DNA from: JACVRW01 sp036407035
GTDB taxonomy: Bacteria > Actinomycetota > Thermoleophilia > Solirubrobacterales > Thermoleophilaceae
Assembly (NCBI GenBank): GCA_036407035.1
Contig: DASXAA010000125.1
Span: forward strand, 1-7,402
DNA: 7,402 bases
Direction of reading: 5' to 3'
The position numbers and the translations under genes were made by a program. The number at the start of each line of letters is the position of its first letter. Position 1 is the first letter of the stretch. Shown here piece by piece: positions 4,521-7,402 of the stretch. The notes under the pieces are model-generated. The model worked only from the letters and a program-made list of their open reading frames with translations, made no database searches and was not told the DNA's origin.

Positions 4521-6149
4521 ATGGCTCACAAGGAGCTCAAGTACGACGTCGAGGCGCGTCGCGCGCTCGAGGCTGGTGTGAACGCGGTCGCGAACGCGGT
4601 CAAGGTCACGCTCGGCCCGAAGGGCCGCTACGTCGTCATCGACAAGAAGTTCGGCGCCCCCACGATCACGAACGACGGCGTCTCGATCGCCCGTGAGATC
4701 GAGATCGAGGATCCGTTCGAGAACCAGGGCGCACAGCTGGTACGCGAGGTGGCGACCGCCACCAACGACGTCGCCGGCGACGGCACCACCACCGCCACCG
4801 TTCTCGCCCAGCGCATCGTGCGCGACGGCCTCAAGAACGTGGCCGCCGGTGCCAACCCGCTCGCGCTCAAGCGCGGCGTGGAGAAGGCCGTGAACAACGT
4901 CGTGGACAAGATCCAGAACGACGCCGTGGAGATCTCGGGCAAGGAGCAGATCGCTCGTGTGGCCGCCATCTCCGCCGCCGACGACGAGATCGGCGACGTG
5001 ATCGCCGACGCGATCGACAAGGTCGGCAAGGACGGCGTGGTGAACGTCGAGGAGGGCCAGACCTTCGGGATGGACCTCGAGTTCACCGAGGGCATGCAGT
5101 TCGACAAGGGCTACATCTCGCCCTACATGGTCACGGACCAGGACCGCATGGAGGCCACGCTCGAGGATCCCTACATCCTCATCGCGAACCAGAAGATCGG
5201 CTCGGTCCGGGACATCCTGCCGGTGCTCGAGCAGGTGATCCAGTCGGGCAAGCCGATCCTGGTCATCGCCGAGGACGTGGAGGGCGAGTCGCTCGCCACC
5301 TTCGTGGTGAACAAGCTCCGCGGCACCTTCACCGGCGTCGCGGTCAAGGCGCCCGGCTTCGGCGATCGCCGCAAGCGCATGCTCGAGGACATCGCGATCC
5401 TCACGGGCGGCGAGGTGATCACCGAGGAGATGGGCCTCAAGCTCGAGAACACGCAGCTCTCGCAGCTCGGTCGCGCCCGCCGCGTGGTGGTCGCGAAGGA
5501 CACGACCACGATCGTGGACGGCGCCGGCGAGAGCGCCGGGATCAAGGGCCGCATCAACCAGATCAAGACCGAGATCGAGAACACCGACTCGGACTTCGAC
5601 CGCGAGAAGCTGCAGGAGCGGCTGGCGAAGCTGGCCGGCGGCGTCGCGGTGGTCAAGGTCGGCGCCGCCACCGAGACCGAGATGAAGGAGAAGAAGCACC
5701 GCGTGGAGGACGCGCTGCAGGCCACCCGCGCCGCCCTCGAGGAGGGCATCGTGGCCGGCGGCGGCGTCGCCCTGCTGCGGGCGCAGGACGCCATCAAGCT
5801 CGACGCCCTCGACGGTGACGAGCGCACCGGCGGCCAGATCGTGTTCCGGGCGCTGGAGGAGCCGCTCCGTCAGCTGGCTGACAACGCGGGCCTCGAGGGC
5901 TCGGTCGTGGTCAACGACGTCCGCAAGGCCAAGGGCAAGAACCAGGGCCTGAACGTGGACAGCGGCGAGATCGTCGATCTCGTGCAGGCCGGCGTGATCG
6001 ACCCCGCGATGGTCACGCGCTCGGCGCTCCAGAACGCCGCGTCGATCGCCAAGAACATCCTCACCACCGAGGCGATCGTGGCCGAGATGCCGGAGAAGGA
6101 AGCCGCCGCCATGGGTGGCATGCCCGGTGGCATGGACGGCATGATGTAA
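4521..6149 (+). CDS. groEL: Chaperonin GroEL (Hsp60)
   Basis: This 542-residue protein forms the double-ring folding chamber in the cytoplasm. It is full length. Visible landmarks: GPKGR (32-36) and Asp52 in TNDGVSIA of the nucleotide pocket, the GDGTTT loop with Asp87 at the same number as in E. coli, the apical domain (about 190-375) including GFGDRRKRMLEDIA, the RVEDALQATRAALEEG segment holding the ATP-hydrolysing Asp, and AGGGVALL. It ends in a Gly-Met tail (GGMPGGMDGMM), the mark of the general folding paralogue rather than the His-rich GroEL1 of some actinobacteria. Residue 80 is Ala (ATATND) where many homologues have Lys or Ser before the GDGTTT loop. The ribosome site AAGGAGG lies at 4502-4508. 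It ends before a convergent gap with a strong hairpin. Genomes of this group may hold a second groEL elsewhere. Confidence 0.98.
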   Translation: MAHKELKYDVEARRALEAGVNAVANAVKVTLGPKGRYVVIDKKFGAPTITNDGVSIAREIEIEDPFENQGAQLVREVATATNDVAGDGTTTATVLAQRIVRDGLKNVAAGANPLALKRGVEKAVNNVVDKIQNDAVEISGKEQIARVAAISAADDEIGDVIADAIDKVGKDGVVNVEEGQTFGMDLEFTEGMQFDKGYISPYMVTDQDRMEATLEDPYILIANQKIGSVRDILPVLEQVIQSGKPILVIAEDVEGESLATFVVNKLRGTFTGVAVKAPGFGDRRKRMLEDIAILTGGEVITEEMGLKLENTQLSQLGRARRVVVAKDTTTIVDGAGESAGIKGRINQIKTEIENTDSDFDREKLQERLAKLAGGVAVVKVGAATETEMKEKKHRVEDALQATRAALEEGIVAGGGVALLRAQDAIKLDALDGDERTGGQIVFRALEEPLRQLADNAGLEGSVVVNDVRKAKGKNQGLNVDSGEIVDLVQAGVIDPAMVTRSALQNAASIAKNILTTEAIVAEMPEKEAAAMGGMPGGMDGMM

Positions 6150-6166
6150 GAGCTCCGATAACCGTC

Positions 6167-6230
6167 GCGCTCCGGCGTCCTCGGGGCTCGCCTTGCCCAG
6201 CAAGGCTTCGCCCCTGCGTCCTTGGATCGC
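6167..6230. repeat. Composite imperfect palindrome downstream of groEL
   Basis: Nested inverted repeats share one axis at about 6198. The inner stem is GCCTTG (6190-6195) with CAAGGC (6201-6206) around a five-base loop. After a 2/3-base internal loop comes GGGGC (6183-6187) with GCCCC (6210-6214). Further out GCGCTCC (6167-6173) faces GGATCGC (6224-6230) with one mismatch. There is no U-run on either side. GCGTCCT also occurs directly at 6175-6181 and 6216-6222. It may be a REP-like dispersed element, an mRNA 3' stabiliser, or an accessory terminator. Confidence 0.55.
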
Positions 6231-6252
6231 TCGGTTCTCGAAGCTCTTGTTT

Positions 6253-6278
6253 GAGGGCCCGGCATCTGCCGGGCCCTC
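6253..6278. terminator. Convergent hairpin terminator (groEL / SDR gene)
   Basis: GAGGGCCCGGC (6253-6263) and GCCGGGCCCTC (6268-6278) form a perfect 11-bp stem with loop ATCT. It is symmetrical and lies between two convergent genes, 7 nt from the minus-strand stop and about 100 nt after groEL. The downstream bases (GGCGTCTCTAG on plus, AAACAAGAG on minus) lack a real U-tract, as is common for actinobacterial terminators. It could act in both directions. Confidence 0.8.
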
Positions 6279-6285
6279 GGCGTCT

Positions 6286-7164
6286 CTAGACCGCCCCGAG
6301 CACCGTCGCCATCGGGCGCGGGCTGACGCCGAGCTCCTCGGCGTCGGCCGTGCCGCGCGCCGTGGTCATCGGCTCCTCCATCAGCTCGGCCTCCTCCCAG
6401 GTGGCGAACACGTGCGGCCCCACGGCGTATCCGAGCGCCTTCAGCGAGCCCTTGACCACCGGCAGCGGCACGTGCAGTAGCCGCCGCCGGCGGCCGGTGG
6501 AGCGCAGGGCCACGCGCACGATGCCGTCGTACGAGAGCGTCTGCGGGCCGGCGAGATCGAAGGCCCGCCGACCGCCGCCGTTCCCGTCCAGGGCCGCCAT
6601 CACGCACGAGGCCGCGTCCTCGGCCCAGATCGGCTGGAACAGCGCCCGCCCCGAGCCGGAGATCGGGATCGCGGGCAGGTAGGAGAACCGCTCGAGCAGG
6701 GTGATCCACGGGTCTCCCGGCGTGTAGATGATCGAGGGCGAGAAGACGACCGTCTCGAGGCTCGACGACTCCACCGCCTGCTGCGCGAGCGCCTTGGCGC
6801 GGAAGAAGCGCGTGCGGGAGTGCTGAGTGGCGCTCATCGCCGAGAAGAAGACGAAGCGCCGCGCCCCCGCGCGCTCGGCCGCCCGCACCAGGCGCAGCGT
6901 GCCGACCGCGTTGACCTCCTCGATCGAGGTCAGCGGCTGGTCGCGGATCGCGGCGGCCAGGTGGATCACGGTGTCCACGCCGCGCAGCGCGTTGCGGAAC
7001 GACGCCGGGTTGGCGAGGTCGCCGAGCGCGATCTGCACCCGCACGCGCTGGTCGCCCAGCCTGCGCGGGTTCCGGACCAGGCAGCGAACGGGGGTGTCCG
7101 TGGCGGTCAGCCGCCGGAGCAGGGCCGAGCCGACCACGCCGGTGGCGCCGGTGAGCAGGATCAT
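6286..7164 (-). CDS. NAD(P)-binding atypical SDR protein, NDUFA9-like
   Basis: This 292-residue protein opens directly with the Rossmann motif TGATGVVG (5-12), then VRCLVRNPRR (26-35, a basic stretch that would suit NADP), GDL (48-50), HLAA (68-71), VNAVGT (84-89) and FVFFSAMSA (104-112). It matches the extended/atypical SDR group that includes the complex I accessory subunit NDUFA9 and bacterial relatives. The usual catalytic YxxxK reads F120-F-R-A-K124, so the tyrosine is replaced and classical SDR catalysis is doubtful. A longer frame reaches ATG 7245, but the extra 27 residues precede the Rossmann strand, run into the ferredoxin leader and look non-coding, so ATG 7164 is used, although it has no clear ribosome site. 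It converges on groEL and is divergent from the ferredoxin gene. A quinone- or lipid-related role or a structural NAD(P)H-binding role is possible; substrate is unknown. Confidence 0.85.
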   Translation of the reverse strand: MILLTGATGVVGSALLRRLTATDTPVRCLVRNPRRLGDQRVRVQIALGDLANPASFRNALRGVDTVIHLAAAIRDQPLTSIEEVNAVGTLRLVRAAERAGARRFVFFSAMSATQHSRTRFFRAKALAQQAVESSSLETVVFSPSIIYTPGDPWITLLERFSYLPAIPISGSGRALFQPIWAEDAASCVMAALDGNGGGRRAFDLAGPQTLSYDGIVRVALRSTGRRRRLLHVPLPVVKGSLKALGYAVGPHVFATWEEAELMEEPMTTARGTADAEELGVSPRPMATVLGAV

Positions 7165-7188
7165 CGGGGATCGGCGGCCATTAGCCCA

Positions 7189-7198
7189 ACGGTACAAT
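7189..7198. promoter_or_regulatory. Candidate divergent -10 elements (ferredoxin / SDR gene)
   Basis: On the plus strand TACAAT (7193-7198) matches TATAAT at five of six and would start transcription near 7205, some 40 nt before the ferredoxin start. On the minus strand TACCGT (7194-7189) fits TANNNT and would give the SDR gene a leader of under 20 nt. They overlap by two bases. No -35 elements are clear. The plus-strand call is the stronger of the two. Confidence 0.4.
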
Positions 7199-7247
7199 GC
7201 GGCCGCTCGCACGCCGGGCGCTTCACCCGAGAATGAGAAGGACACGA

Positions 7248-7402
7248 ATGGCCTACGTCATAGCCGAGCCCTGCATCGACACCAAGGACAACTCCTGCGT
7301 CGAGGTATGTCCGGTCGATTGCATCCACCCGACCCCGGACGAGCCCGACTACGACAACGTCAAGCAGCTCTACATCGATCCGGAGGAGTGCATCGACTGC
7401 GA
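7248..7402 (+). CDS. fdxA: Ferredoxin, bacterial 7Fe/8Fe type, 3' partial
   Basis: The first 51 residues of a small cytoplasmic electron carrier are present; the window ends inside the gene. The opening MAYVIAEPCIDTKDNSC resembles actinobacterial FdxA. Cysteines at 9, 17, 21 and 25 (C-x7-C-x3-CPVDC) suit a [3Fe-4S] or [4Fe-4S] first cluster, with Cys25 given to the second; ECIDC at the end (Cys48, Cys51) starts the second cluster motif, whose remaining cysteines lie outside. The C-x7-C spacing points to the seven-iron type. Between the motifs lies an acidic insert (PTPDEPDYDNVKQ) longer than in mycobacterial FdxA as I recall it. GAAGGA (7237-7242) lies five bases before ATG 7248; an in-frame ATG at 7233 precedes that site and is rejected. 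Confidence 0.93.
   Translation, partial: MAYVIAEPCIDTKDNSCVEVCPVDCIHPTPDEPDYDNVKQLYIDPEECIDC

Noticed and set aside
4236..6203. Long open frame (655 codons) on the minus strand opposite groES-groEL
   Set aside because: It mirrors the groEL codons; its product is rich in His, Asp, Leu, Val and Arg without any domain pattern. Long antisense frames are expected in GC-rich coding DNA.
7165..7245. N-terminal extension of the SDR protein to ATG 7245
   Set aside because: The extension overlaps the ferredoxin leader and promoter, resembles no SDR N-terminus, and the Rossmann strand begins right after ATG 7164.
1..7402. Mobile elements, CRISPR arrays, tRNA or rRNA genes
   Set aside because: No transposase, spaced direct repeats, cloverleaf or rRNA-like sequence was seen on either strand.

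Overview
The window is GC-rich (about 70% by eye) and gene-dense, with short gaps. It looks like chromosomal core DNA of an actinomycete-like bacterium. A member of class Thermoleophilia (Solirubrobacterales or Gaiellales relatives) is my best guess, based on GC content, several genes without Shine-Dalgarno sites, HrcA/CIRCE control of groESL and the look of the ferredoxin N-terminus. That assignment is inference; no rRNA or tRNA is present to test it.

Layout: (1) 2-697, the 3' part of a DUF4349 membrane protein. (2) 738-1103, a small two-helix ion-channel-like protein whose selectivity filter is not the K+ type. (3) 1100-2335 on the minus strand, an ACT-domain threonine ammonia-lyase that meets the channel gene tail to tail, the two stop codons sharing a CTAG. 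(4) A very tight divergent junction at 2336-2355, then a plus-strand run: a Crp/Fnr-type cAMP-responsive regulator (2347-3048), protein-L-isoaspartate methyltransferase pcm overlapping it by 35 nt (3014-3652), an ASCH-domain protein resembling the YqfB amidohydrolase (3702-4100), two CIRCE operators in tandem (4106-4160), groES (4202-4495) and groEL (4521-6149). (5) A 136-nt convergent gap (6150-6285) with a composite palindrome and a strong terminator hairpin. (6) 6286-7164 on the minus strand, an NDUFA9-like atypical SDR protein. (7) 7248 to the end, a 7Fe/8Fe-type ferredoxin cut by the window edge.

How the genes fit together: groES-groEL is a heat-shock operon repressed by HrcA. The pcm gene just upstream repairs aged proteins, so the plus-strand run has a protein-quality and stress flavour, with a cAMP-type regulator at its head. 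The threonine deaminase is divergent from that regulator, which recalls CRP control of the catabolic threonine deaminase in enterobacteria, although I see no CRP box in the junction. The SDR protein and ferredoxin share a divergent promoter region and may both serve electron transfer.

I found no mobile element, CRISPR, tRNA or rRNA, and no clearly undescribed system. The most unusual items are the altered channel filter, the ASCH protein with YqfB-like active-site residues, the overlapping opposed -10 elements between ilvA and the crp-like gene, the tandem CIRCE pair and the Tyr-to-Phe change in the SDR protein.
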